From the NCBI RefSeq assembly GCF_000962805.1, contig NZ_JZTW01000001.1:496001-560000 (forward strand): a stretch of 64,000 nucleotides of DNA. Direction: 5' to 3'. Position 1 is the first letter of the stretch. Each line of letters begins with the position of its first letter. Below, in pieces: positions 36,514 to 46,781 of this stretch. The stretch comes from Pseudarthrobacter chlorophenolicus (lineage in GTDB: Bacteria > Actinomycetota > Actinomycetes > Actinomycetales > Micrococcaceae). The notes under the pieces are model-generated. The model ran no database searches. It saw only the letters and a program-made list of their open reading frames with translations, and was not told the origin of the DNA. The position numbers were made by a program, and so were the translations under genes.

Positions 36514-37650
36514 ATGAACGAGAACACCACCGGTACTGCAGGTACCAACAGCGCTCCGGAAGTGCTGGACACCCTGGTGATCGGCGGCGGGCAGGCAGGG
36601 CTGGCAATCGGCCACCATCTGTCCCGCCAGGGCCGGCAATTCCTGATTCTTGATGCCAACCCAAGAATCGGTGACAGCTGGAGGTTGCGCTGGGATTCCC
36701 TGCGCCTCTTCACCCCTGCAAAATACAACGGGCTTCCCGGAGTTCCCTTCCCGGCGGATCCACTGTCCTTTCCCGGCAAGGACGCCATGGCCGACTACCT
36801 GGAACGCTACGCGGCCGGCCTGGATCTTCCGGTGCTGACGGGAGTCAGGGTGGAGCGTCTCTGGCATGAAGGCGAGCGATACGTTGCCGCCGCGAAGGGG
36901 CAACGTTGGGAGGCCCGGAACGTGGTCCTGGCCACGGGGGCGGAACGGCATCCCAAGGTTCCGCCGTATGCCGCGGAAGTGAAGGCCTCAATCGTGCAGT
37001 TCCACTCCAGCGCCTACAAGAACCCCGCACAGCTCCAGGACGGCCCCGTCCTGGTGGTGGGACTGGGTAACTCCGGCGCCGAAATCGCCAAGGAGGTTGC
37101 CCGCACCCACGCAACTCTTGTTGCCGCGAACGCGCCCCAAGAGATGCCGTTCAAGCACGGCCGGACAGCAGCGCGCTTCGTCCTGCCCCTGGTCCGGTTC
37201 GCCGGCCTGCACGTCCTGAGCCTGGGCACTCCCGTGGGACGGAAGGTTGCGCCGGAGTTCACAGCCCACGGGGCACCGCTGATCAGGACCAAGCGCCGCG
37301 ACCTCGCTGCCGCGGGTGTCCAGTTCGTTCCCAGGGTCAGCGGCGTGGAGGACGGCCTGCCTGTCCTTGCAGACGGGGTGCGCGCCGACGTCGCGAACGT
37401 CATCTGGTGCACGGGATACACGGAGGACCTGGACTGGATTGATCCGGCCCTGGCGGGCGCCGGGGCAGGGCCGCGGCAGTACCGCGGGGAAGCACTGGAC
37501 ACTCCCGGCCTCTACTTCCTGGGCCGGAATTTCCAGTATTCGGCGGCGTCCGCCACGGTGACCGGAAGCGTCCGCGATGCCCGGTATCTCGCCGGCAGGC
37601 TGCCGGAACGACACGCGGTAGATTCGGGAAGGAGTACCGCCGTCCGCTAA
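36514..37650 (+). CDS. Flavin-dependent monooxygenase-like oxidoreductase (CzcO/FMO family)
   Basis: 378 residues. Two dinucleotide-binding loops are visible: FAD at TLVIGGGQAGLAIGHHLSRQ (near 18) and NADPH at VLVVGLGNSGAEIAKEVAR (near 176). GDSWRLRWDSLRLFTPAKYN and VVLATGAERHPKVPPY fit flavoproteins once annotated as involved in K+ transport, now grouped with Baeyer-Villiger/FMO-type enzymes. VIWCTGYTEDLDWI near the C-terminus is the usual ATG-like motif. The substrate is unknown. Confidence 0.85.
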   Translation: MNENTTGTAGTNSAPEVLDTLVIGGGQAGLAIGHHLSRQGRQFLILDANPRIGDSWRLRWDSLRLFTPAKYNGLPGVPFPADPLSFPGKDAMADYLERYAAGLDLPVLTGVRVERLWHEGERYVAAAKGQRWEARNVVLATGAERHPKVPPYAAEVKASIVQFHSSAYKNPAQLQDGPVLVVGLGNSGAEIAKEVARTHATLVAANAPQEMPFKHGRTAARFVLPLVRFAGLHVLSLGTPVGRKVAPEFTAHGAPLIRTKRRDLAAAGVQFVPRVSGVEDGLPVLADGVRADVANVIWCTGYTEDLDWIDPALAGAGAGPRQYRGEALDTPGLYFLGRNFQYSAASATVTGSVRDARYLAGRLPERHAVDSGRSTAVR

Positions 37651-37687
37651 ACTCGACGGTTGATTACGCGCTCCGAAGGGTTTGATT

Positions 37688-39751
37688 GTGCCAACACTGT
37701 GGACCAAGGGAGCGACGGCGCCTGCCGCTGACCGCCGGCGGGCGTCCCGAAAGTCGTCATATCGCCCCGAAATCCAGGGCCTTCGATCCCTTGCTGTCCT
37801 CATGGTGGTGACCTACCACGTGTGGTTCGGAAGAGTGTCGGGGGGCGTGGATGTCTTCCTCCTGATCTCTGCGTTCCTGATGACCTTCCAGTTCGTGGGG
37901 CGCCACGAGCGCAGGGAGCCCTTCGCCCTGCTCAAGCACTGGCTCCACCTGTTCCGGAGGCTTCTTCCCGCCGCCGTCACCGTCATCGTCGCCACTCTGG
38001 CCGTCTCCTACCTGGTCCTGCCGCGGACCCGGTGGCTGGACCTCATCGACCAGGGCTGGGCATCACTGTTCTACTCGGAAAACCGGCTTCTGCAGGCCCA
38101 GGCCGTGGACTACTACGCCAACGACCACAGCCTTGCCAGCCCCCTGCAGCACTTCTGGTCGCTGTCCATCCAGGGCCAGGTATTCATCCTGTGGCCGCTG
38201 ATCTTCCTCGCAGCCGCCTGGGCAGCCCGCCGGTTCCGGCTCTCCTACCGGCCGCTGCTGGCTTACGTCTTCTTCCTCGTGTTCCTCGTCTCGCTGGCGT
38301 ATTCGATCTATTTCACGGCCACCAACCAGGTCCAGGCGTACTTCGACACAGGCGCCCGGCTCTGGGAATTTGCCCTGGGCACGCTGGTGGCCCTCGTCCT
38401 ACCCGGGCTTCGGCTATCCCGGGCGGTGCGCATCGCCATGGGCTGGGTGGGTGTTATTGCCATGCTCGCCTGCGGCATCCTCCTCAACGTCCAGGCAGCT
38501 TTCCCTGGCGTGGCAGCACTGTGGCCAACCGTCGCTGCCGCATTCGTCATTGTGGCCGGCCAGACGCAAAGCGCGGCCGGTGTGGACCGGATCCTCAGCT
38601 CCAAGCCCCTGGTCAAACTGGGAGACATCTCCTACGGGCTGTACCTCTGGCACTGGCCGGTGCTGGTGCTTGCCCTGGCATGGACCGGCAAGGAACATGC
38701 CGGCTGGTTGTCCGGCACCGTCATCATCCTCTCGGCGCTCGCGCTCGCATACCTGACCACCCGTTTCATCGAAAAGCCCTGGCGGGAATGGAAGTGGCCT
38801 GAGGCCAGGAAACGCCGTGCCGTGCTGGCCATCGCACTGGCAGTCTCCGTGGCAGCGGCGCCCCTGGCGCTGTGGCGCAACCAGCTGGACACAGAGCGCC
38901 GGGTGGCCCAGGAACAGAAAGTGGCGAACAATCCGGGCTCACGGGTGCTGGATCCTGCGTTCACCGGCACCGTGCCGGCCGGGGACGTCACCCTGCTGCC
39001 GACTGCCACCGACCTTCCCCAGAACTGGGTTTCGCTTGACGGGCCCTGCACGGGCGATATCACTCCGCAGGACCAGGCAGCGAAGGACACCTGCTTTGAA
39101 CAGAAGCCATCCGGTAATCCATCGCGGCGCGTCCTGGTGCTGGGGGACAGCCATGCGCAGCAGTGGTCCGGGGCCGTCAAGCCCATCGCTGCACAGAACA
39201 ACTGGCTTCTGTACTCCATGCTGAAGGGCGCCTGCAAAGTTGCGCCGGCCGGTAAGGCGGCCAGCGACGATTGCGAGACCTACAACGCTTCCGTCCAAAA
39301 GGAGATCGAGCGGCAGCAGCCGGACGCCATCATCCTGCTGGGCACCGCTGCGGCGCCTTCCAGTCCGGCAGAGGAACTGACGCCGGGCTTCGCGGACCTG
39401 GTGCGGCCGTGGATGGACAAGGGCATCGACGTGGTGGCACTCCGGGACAATCCCCGGTTTACGTTCAACATGGCCGAATGTGTCGTGACGGACGGCCCGG
39501 AAGCCGAGACCTGCCGCCCGGCGGTCCGTGACTCCCTGGCGCCGGAGAACCCCCTGCTCGCCCTCAAGGACAGCCTGCCGGACCTGGCCATCCTGGACCT
39601 GACAGACCGTATCTGCACCGCAACGGACTGTCCGGGAGTGGTGGGAAACATCTTCGTGTACCTGGATGACAACCACCTCACCGCCGAATACACGGAAAGC
39701 ATGGCTGACGAGTTTGGCAGGCGCTTCTTCGAAGCAACGGGGTGGAAATGA
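37688..39751 (+). CDS. Membrane acyltransferase, AT3-SGNH fusion (OafA-like), first paralogue
   Basis: 687 residues from GTG 37688 with AAGGG 7 nt upstream; a TTG two codons earlier has too little space for a ribosome binding site. Residues ~25-400 are an acyltransferase-3 membrane domain with about ten TM helices: YRPEIQGLRSLAVLMVVTYH, GGVDVFLLISAFLMT, HFWSLSIQGQVFILWPLIF. The C-terminal ~240 residues are an SGNH hydrolase-like domain with VLVLGDSHAQQWSG and DDNHLTAEY carrying the Asp-His pair. Such proteins O-acetylate cell-wall or surface polysaccharides. Compared with classic members the motifs read SAF for SGF and SIQGQ for SVEEQ. It overlaps its paralogue by 4 bases. Confidence 0.87.
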   Translation: MPTLWTKGATAPAADRRRASRKSSYRPEIQGLRSLAVLMVVTYHVWFGRVSGGVDVFLLISAFLMTFQFVGRHERREPFALLKHWLHLFRRLLPAAVTVIVATLAVSYLVLPRTRWLDLIDQGWASLFYSENRLLQAQAVDYYANDHSLASPLQHFWSLSIQGQVFILWPLIFLAAAWAARRFRLSYRPLLAYVFFLVFLVSLAYSIYFTATNQVQAYFDTGARLWEFALGTLVALVLPGLRLSRAVRIAMGWVGVIAMLACGILLNVQAAFPGVAALWPTVAAAFVIVAGQTQSAAGVDRILSSKPLVKLGDISYGLYLWHWPVLVLALAWTGKEHAGWLSGTVIILSALALAYLTTRFIEKPWREWKWPEARKRRAVLAIALAVSVAAAPLALWRNQLDTERRVAQEQKVANNPGSRVLDPAFTGTVPAGDVTLLPTATDLPQNWVSLDGPCTGDITPQDQAAKDTCFEQKPSGNPSRRVLVLGDSHAQQWSGAVKPIAAQNNWLLYSMLKGACKVAPAGKAASDDCETYNASVQKEIERQQPDAIILLGTAAAPSSPAEELTPGFADLVRPWMDKGIDVVALRDNPRFTFNMAECVVTDGPEAETCRPAVRDSLAPENPLLALKDSLPDLAILDLTDRICTATDCPGVVGNIFVYLDDNHLTAEYTESMADEFGRRFFEATGWK

Positions 39752-41808
39752 CAGAAAGTAAAAAGGAACTGCCGTCCGGCGCCAAGACCCGGACGGCCTC
39801 TTTCAGGCCAGAGGTCCAGGGACTGCGGGCCCTCGCGGTCCTCATGGTGGTGGCCTACCACGTCTGGCTGGGCAGGGTCTCCGGCGGCGTGGACATCTTC
39901 CTGCTGATCTCCGCCTTCCTCCTCACCCTGTCCTTCGTCCGGAAAGCCGAAACGGGCCGCCCCTTCGGTTTGCTGGGGCACTGGCTCCACCTCTTCAAGC
40001 GCCTGCTGCCCGCCGCCGTCGTGGTAATCCTCGGTGTCCTGGCCGGCACCTGGCTGATCCTGCCGCAGGGCCGCTGGCCGCAAATCCTGGACCAGGCCTG
40101 GGCTTCCCTGCTGTACCGGCAGAACTGGCTGCTCGCCGACACCGCCGTGGACTACTACGCCCAGGACCACGCCGGCGCCAGCCCGCTGCAACACTTCTGG
40201 TCGCTGTCCATCCAGGGCCAGGTCTTCATCCTCTGGCCGCTCATCTTCGCGGCCGCCGCCGGCATCCTCGCTGCGCTGCGCCGCCTCCCGGCCTGCGCAG
40301 GATTGACCTACCGTGGCCTCCTGGGTGTCGGCTTTGGCGCCATCTTTGCCGTGTCCCTGGCCTACTCCATTGAGCAAACCGCCAGCAACCAGGCCTACGC
40401 CTACTTCGATACCAGGGCCAGGCTTTGGGAGTTCGCGCTGGGCTCCCTCCTGGCGCTCGCCCTGCCATACCTCAAACCCGGCAGGGCGCTGCGCGTCGTC
40501 CTGGGCTGGGCCGGCCTGGTGGGAATGGTGTCCTGCGGCCTCCTCCTGACGGTGGACAGGTCCTTCCCCGGTTTCGTGGCCCTGTGGCCCACACTGTCTG
40601 CCGCCGCGATCATCGTGGCAGGGCAGACCGGAAGCCGGTACGGCGTGGACCGGCTGCTCAGCAGCAAGCCGGCCGTGGCGCTGGGCGACAACTCCTACGC
40701 CCTGTACCTGTGGCACTGGCCGGTGCTGGTCCTCGCGCTCGCAGCCACCGGCGTCGAAGCCCCGAACCTCATCCAAGGGCTCGGCATCGTCGGTGCGTCA
40801 GTCCTGCTGGCCGTCCTCACCACCCGGTTCGTGGAGAAACCGCTGCGGGACTGGCACTGGCCCAAACGGCGCGCCTGGCGCACCGCCGTCGTCATTGCCG
40901 CATGCGGTGCCATCCTCGCAGGGCCCGTTTCCGTCTGGCAGACCTTCCTCACCGCCGAGGAAGCCGCGACGGCGGCGCAGCCGAGGGAACTGACGCCCGG
41001 CGCCGCAGCGCTCACCCCGGGGATCGAAGCGGACCCCGCGCCCGCCGCGAGGATCATCCCGGGGCCCTCAGCCCTGGACAACGACTGGGCCGGCATCCAG
41101 ACCCCCTGCGCCGGCGCCAACGCCACGGACGATCCCATCCTTGAAGGATGCCGCCAGGAGATCCCCGAAGGCGGCGGCACCAAGCGCATCGTGGTCCTGG
41201 GCGACTCCCACTCACAGCAGTACCTCGGGGCGCTGGCCCCCATTGCGGCGGCCAGAGGCTGGGAACTGGTCACTCTGCTGATGCCTGCCTGCAGGTTCGG
41301 TGCCGAGTCGGACACCAGGACCGCTGAATGCAACGCCTACAACAAAGCCAGCTCGGCCTACGTGCTGGAACACCGGCCTGATGCCGTCTTCACCGTGGCA
41401 TCGCTGACGCACGAGGAAGCGCCGTTCGAAACGGAGGTCCCCGGCTACCTGGACGGCATCCGCCCGTTCGCTGACGCGGGGATCGAAATCCTGGGCATCC
41501 GCGATAACCCCCGGTTCACGTTCAACATGCCGGAGTGCGTCCAGCGCAACGGTGCCGACGCTCCGGAATGCAATCCGCCCGTTGCCGAGTCACTCGTGGA
41601 GCCTTCGCCGTTGGAAAACTACCGCGGCAAGGTGGACGGCCTGCACCTGATGGACATGAGCGACTTCATCTGCGCACGGGGGGTCTGTCCCGCGGTGGTG
41701 GGAAATGTCTACGTGTACAAGGACGACAACCACCTGAGCAGGACTTACGCCGAGTCCATGATTCCCATGTTCGAGCAACGGCTGCTGGCCGCCACCGGCT
41801 GGACCTGA
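39748..41808 (+). CDS. Membrane acyltransferase, AT3-SGNH fusion (OafA-like), second paralogue
   Basis: 686 residues. The ATG at 39748 overlaps the upstream stop as ATGA; a GTG two codons earlier is also in frame. It is a close tandem paralogue: FRPEVQGLRALAVLMVVAYH, GGVDIFLLISAFLLTLSF, HFWSLSIQGQVFILWPLIF, IVVLGDSHSQQYLGALAPIA and DDNHLSRTYAESM align along the whole length. The same SAF and SIQGQ changes occur, so they are features of this subfamily and not errors. The pair is probably co-translated and acetylates one envelope polymer at two positions or two polymers. Confidence 0.87.
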   Translation: MTESKKELPSGAKTRTASFRPEVQGLRALAVLMVVAYHVWLGRVSGGVDIFLLISAFLLTLSFVRKAETGRPFGLLGHWLHLFKRLLPAAVVVILGVLAGTWLILPQGRWPQILDQAWASLLYRQNWLLADTAVDYYAQDHAGASPLQHFWSLSIQGQVFILWPLIFAAAAGILAALRRLPACAGLTYRGLLGVGFGAIFAVSLAYSIEQTASNQAYAYFDTRARLWEFALGSLLALALPYLKPGRALRVVLGWAGLVGMVSCGLLLTVDRSFPGFVALWPTLSAAAIIVAGQTGSRYGVDRLLSSKPAVALGDNSYALYLWHWPVLVLALAATGVEAPNLIQGLGIVGASVLLAVLTTRFVEKPLRDWHWPKRRAWRTAVVIAACGAILAGPVSVWQTFLTAEEAATAAQPRELTPGAAALTPGIEADPAPAARIIPGPSALDNDWAGIQTPCAGANATDDPILEGCRQEIPEGGGTKRIVVLGDSHSQQYLGALAPIAAARGWELVTLLMPACRFGAESDTRTAECNAYNKASSAYVLEHRPDAVFTVASLTHEEAPFETEVPGYLDGIRPFADAGIEILGIRDNPRFTFNMPECVQRNGADAPECNPPVAESLVEPSPLENYRGKVDGLHLMDMSDFICARGVCPAVVGNVYVYKDDNHLSRTYAESMIPMFEQRLLAATGWT

Positions 41809-41903
41809 GCCGGGCCCTGCGGGTCGAACGCCCAGGTGCCGGACTGGATGAGTGCGGTTGCTCACATCGTCCGGCTGGAATAGGGGGATTGGCGCGAAGG
41901 TTC

Positions 41904-41909
41904 TAATAT
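41904..41909 (+). promoter_or_regulatory. Candidate -10 of guaB
   Basis: TAATAT is the only good -10 in the 246-base gap upstream of guaB; no clear -35 is seen. It would give a leader of about 140 nt, in which I see no riboswitch-like structure. Confidence 0.35.
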
Positions 41910-41994
41910 TTACTCAACACTTCCTGCTCCGGATGGCCGCCTCCTGCAAGCGGCGTTTCCGGAGTATGTCCTGCACAGGCCAGTTCCGTAATGA

Positions 41995-43566
<1,572 letters not shown>

Positions 43567-43577
43567 CGCTGGCGTTG

Positions 43578-43614
43578 AAGATGGGATGGGCAGCCTGCCC
43601 ATCCCATCTTTTTT
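43578..43614 (+). terminator. Intrinsic terminator after guaB
   Basis: A 16-bp perfect stem (AAGATGGGATGGGCAG at 43578-43593, complement at 43595-43610) ends in TTTTTT. Confidence 0.92.
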
Positions 43615-43643
43615 GCTGCGAAGATCCGTGCTGCATGCGGTAA

Positions 43644-43655
43644 TAGGCTGATGGC
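43644..43655 (+). promoter_or_regulatory. Leaderless -10 of the ABC exporter gene
   Basis: TAGGCT (43644-43649) is followed by 6 nt and ATG 43656. Confidence 0.5.
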
Positions 43656-45557
43656 ATGTCCCAGCCGAGCCATCCGCCCGAACTAAGCCCTAAACGCGAG
43701 CCCGCACGCAGGCTTGCCCTGCGGCCTTATGCCCGCGCGGTGGCCCAGGTCCTGAGGGTAAGCTTCCGGGCGTCCCCGGGGGCCGTGGTCATGAAGGTGC
43801 TCGGCTCACTCATCTCCGCCGTCCTTCCGCTCGTTACCACCTATTTCGCGGCCCTCACCACCACAGCCCTGGCGGCCGCGTACGCAGGCGACGCCGGGGC
43901 GGGGCAACGGGCCATCGTCTACGTCGTCATCACCGCATTGCTCGGCCTTTTCTGGGGAGCCTTCACCAGCGTGGACCGCTACATCCAGCAGCTCATGAGC
44001 TTCAAAGTGGGCGCCATCGTCGGCGACCAGATGTATGAGCGGTTCCTGGCGCTGGATTTCTGGCGCTACGACGACAAGGAAACGGTCGATCTGTACGACC
44101 GGGCCAAGCGCTTCTCGGATTCCTACGCCCGGGTCCTGGACCGCATCGCAGCGATCTTCACCCAGCTGGTCTCCGTCATCCTTGCGGTGGGGGCCCTGCT
44201 GCTGGTCAGCTGGTGGATAGCGGTGATCGTCCTGGTGGCGATCATCCCCAGCGTCTACCTGCAGTTCAAGCTGTCCCGCGAACAAATAGCGCACTGGAAC
44301 ACCCAGGTGGATTCCCGGCGGCAGCGGCGGATGATCGAGACCAACCTGCTCCGCCCCCAGCACATCGCCGAAATGCGGCTCTACGGCGTCGTCGGCTTCC
44401 TGATGGGCCTGCGGTCCCGCCTGCGCGACGCGGACGAACGGCGCCGGCTGGACTACCAGCGGCGCTACATTCCCCGCCAACTGGCCGCCGACGCCCTCCA
44501 GTACGGTGCGGAGGTGGTTTCGCTGATCTGGGTGGTAGGCCAGATCATTGCGCATGCCCAGCCTGTAGGCCAGTTCCTCTACGTCCAGCAGATCGTCAGC
44601 CGGGCGCTGTCCACGGCGAACAACCTCGTCTCCTCGCTCAGCTCCATCGACGAGGACCTCGCCAACCTCAAGGATTACGAGCTCTTCATGGACCTGCCCG
44701 TCCACGCCGGGCACGCCCCGCCGCTGCCGGCCGCTCCCCGCGAGGTGGAGCTCCGGGACATCCGCTTCACCTACACGGGCAGCGATGCGGAGGTAATCCG
44801 CGGCATCAGCATGACCATCCGGGAGGGCCAGCACATCGCCATCGTAGGGGAGAACGGCGCCGGCAAGTCGACTCTGATCCGCATCCTCGCAGGCCTCTAC
44901 CGCCCGGACTCCGGGCAGGTGATGCTCGACGGCGTCGACCTCGCCGCGGTGGACGTCACCTCATGGCACCGGCACCTGGCAGTGCTCAGCCAGGAGTTCC
45001 TCAAGTACGAGTTCGCCACCGCCGCGGAGAACATCTACTTCGGGGATGTGCAGAGTCCCCGGGACGACGCCAGGATCCGCCGCTCGGCAGCAGACGCGGA
45101 GGCACTGGACTTCATCAACAAGCTTCCCAACGGCCTGGAGAACCACGTCAGCAACTGGATGGAGGACCCGCGCGGCCGCAAGGGGAGCGGCCTGTCCGGA
45201 GGCCAGTGGCAGCGGCTGGCCATGGCCCGCAACTTCTACCGGGACGCAACCTTCATGGTGATGGACGAACCCACCTCCGCTATCGATGCCCTTGCCGAGC
45301 ATCGGATCTTCACCAGGCTTTTCGCGGACCGCAGCAGCACCATCATCGCCATCAGCCACAGGCTCGCCACCATCGAGAAGGCGGACGTGGTCTACATGCT
45401 GGAGGACGGACAGGTCGTGGAGCAGGGAACGCACAAGGAGCTGGTGGCCCTCCGTGGCCGCTACTTCCGGATGTTCGAATCCCAGCTCACCGTCCCAGAC
45501 GAATCCCAGACGCCGCAGGTCCAGTCCGGCAAGGCCAAGGGAACCGGATCCGGCTGA
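43656..45557 (+). CDS. ABC transporter, fused permease and ATPase (exporter type)
   Basis: 633 residues. The N-terminal ~345 residues form a six-helix exporter domain (for example VLGSLISAVLPLVTTYFAAL, QLVSVILAVGALLLVSWWIA). The ATPase shows Walker A VGENGAGKSTLIRIL, signature LSGGQWQRLAMARNF (GGQW in place of the usual GGQQ), Walker B FMVMDEPTSAID and the H-loop ISHRLATIEKAD. The substrate cannot be read. It stands alone and converges on the minus-strand cluster with a 2-base gap. Confidence 0.9.
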   Translation: MSQPSHPPELSPKREPARRLALRPYARAVAQVLRVSFRASPGAVVMKVLGSLISAVLPLVTTYFAALTTTALAAAYAGDAGAGQRAIVYVVITALLGLFWGAFTSVDRYIQQLMSFKVGAIVGDQMYERFLALDFWRYDDKETVDLYDRAKRFSDSYARVLDRIAAIFTQLVSVILAVGALLLVSWWIAVIVLVAIIPSVYLQFKLSREQIAHWNTQVDSRRQRRMIETNLLRPQHIAEMRLYGVVGFLMGLRSRLRDADERRRLDYQRRYIPRQLAADALQYGAEVVSLIWVVGQIIAHAQPVGQFLYVQQIVSRALSTANNLVSSLSSIDEDLANLKDYELFMDLPVHAGHAPPLPAAPREVELRDIRFTYTGSDAEVIRGISMTIREGQHIAIVGENGAGKSTLIRILAGLYRPDSGQVMLDGVDLAAVDVTSWHRHLAVLSQEFLKYEFATAAENIYFGDVQSPRDDARIRRSAADAEALDFINKLPNGLENHVSNWMEDPRGRKGSGLSGGQWQRLAMARNFYRDATFMVMDEPTSAIDALAEHRIFTRLFADRSSTIIAISHRLATIEKADVVYMLEDGQVVEQGTHKELVALRGRYFRMFESQLTVPDESQTPQVQSGKAKGTGSG

Positions 45558-45559
45558 CC

Positions 45560-46084
45560 TCAGCTGCCCTGCGGCGGCTGCCGGCGATGCAGCCAGCGTG
45601 AGTACATGCTGCCGCTGTTGACCATCAGCGTCCGGGTGTAGGCCAGGCCGCCGGCAACGCCACACGCGAAACTGACCGGCAGGGACAGCAGCGGGGCGGC
45701 TTCGGCCGTTGCTCCCTTGGGGGTGAACAGCACGAGGGCCAGGACAATCACGGCCGTCCCGCAAAGGATGGTCCAGATAATCCCGGGGGTAATGCGGACG
45801 CCCTGGTCGATTCGTGGGATGTCGGACGCAGGCTTGGGGTCCTTGCGCGTGAACCGCGGTGCGGCCGTCACGGCCCACCCAAGGGCGGAAAGTACAGCAC
45901 CGATAATGAGGAACACTGTCCCCAGCTCCGGGTCCGCTCCCACCAGCAGCGCAAGGAACACATGCACGACGCCGGCGAGGCCCAGGACGGCCGGGTACCA
46001 CCAGGCGTAAAACACCCAGCTGCGGCGCTGGGCAAACCCCAGTGCCTCCGCGCGGGGTTCCAGTGGTGGTGCCGAGCCGATCAC
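45560..46084 (-). CDS. Four-TM membrane protein, unknown family (last gene of the WXG100-like cluster)
   Basis: 174 residues, GTG start overlapping the upstream stop as GTGA, so it is translationally coupled to the 216-residue protein gene. Hydrophobic segments: about 24-46 (VFYAWWYPAVLGLAGVVHVF region), 54-74, 97-118 (TPGIIWTILCGTAVIVLALV) and 127-147. Not recognised. As the last gene behind a WXG100-like protein with a membrane-active-looking C-terminus it could be an immunity or anchoring protein; that is inference from position only. Confidence 0.65.
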   Translation of the reverse strand: MIGSAPPLEPRAEALGFAQRRSWVFYAWWYPAVLGLAGVVHVFLALLVGADPELGTVFLIIGAVLSALGWAVTAAPRFTRKDPKPASDIPRIDQGVRITPGIIWTILCGTAVIVLALVLFTPKGATAEAAPLLSLPVSFACGVAGGLAYTRTLMVNSGSMYSRWLHRRQPPQGS

Positions 46085-46731
46085 TGTGCTTCCGCCAGCA
46101 GGGCCCGGACCACCGGACCCGGCTGTTCACCGGTGTCCAGGGCGCGGACGGTCAGTTGGCCGTCGGCGTCCAGCGGTTCCGAAGCAAGGTGAAAGGCCCC
46201 GTCAGCTGCGATCCTGACGTTGGCGACCTTGGGGGGCTGCCCGGGGGAGTAGCGGCGTGCGCTGACCATGCCGCCGTCGGGGTGCCTGGCGCCCTGCACC
46301 GCGTCGTCCACCGTCGCCTCCACCACGTCCAGGACGGAGGCCTCGCGGTTCATCGGCAGGCAGACGTACTCGCTCAGCGGCTGAAGGAACAGGGCCACCC
46401 GGCCGGCGGGCGAGTCAGCGATATAGGACGGAGCCACGGCATCAGGCCCGATACGGGTGACGTCGAACCACGCCGTGGCGGTGCTGAAGACGCCAGCCAG
46501 GAACTGCGCGGGTCCCCGCAGGCTCACTTGCTCGCCGTCGACGGCGGCCGTGTCCCTTACCCTGAGCGTGCCCACGCCTGCCCGGACAAGATCGTGGTCA
46601 TCAGGGAGCTGCTCCAGGCCAAGGACCCGCCGGGCAAGGTCTGATCCCTGCCCCGGCGTGAAGGAGAGAAGTGCGAGGATTTCGTGGCTGGTGATCCGGT
46701 ATGCGGAATCAGGCAGGGAGTGTTCAGTCAT
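46081..46731 (-). CDS. Soluble protein of unknown function in the WXG100-like cluster
   Basis: 216 residues with no membrane segment or signal peptide. The N-terminal ITSHEILALLSFTPG and the central ALFLQPLSEYVCLPMN suggest a mixed alpha/beta cytoplasmic protein. Its size and its place next to a WXG100-like gene recall EspG-type chaperones of type VII secretion, but I see no diagnostic motif and do not assign it. It starts 50 bases after the WXG100-like gene without a clear ribosome binding site, and overlaps the next gene by 4 bases. Confidence 0.65.
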   Translation of the reverse strand: MTEHSLPDSAYRITSHEILALLSFTPGQGSDLARRVLGLEQLPDDHDLVRAGVGTLRVRDTAAVDGEQVSLRGPAQFLAGVFSTATAWFDVTRIGPDAVAPSYIADSPAGRVALFLQPLSEYVCLPMNREASVLDVVEATVDDAVQGARHPDGGMVSARRYSPGQPPKVANVRIAADGAFHLASEPLDADGQLTVRALDTGEQPGPVVRALLAEAQ

Positions 46732-46781
46732 GTGCTTTCGGTCTCTTGGTTGTGCAGGGCGGGACGGGGGCAGACTGTGCT

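Noticed and set aside
46081..46731. Assigning the 216-residue protein to EspG
   Set aside because: Size and neighbourhood fit, but I cannot see any EspG-specific motif, so it is left as unknown.
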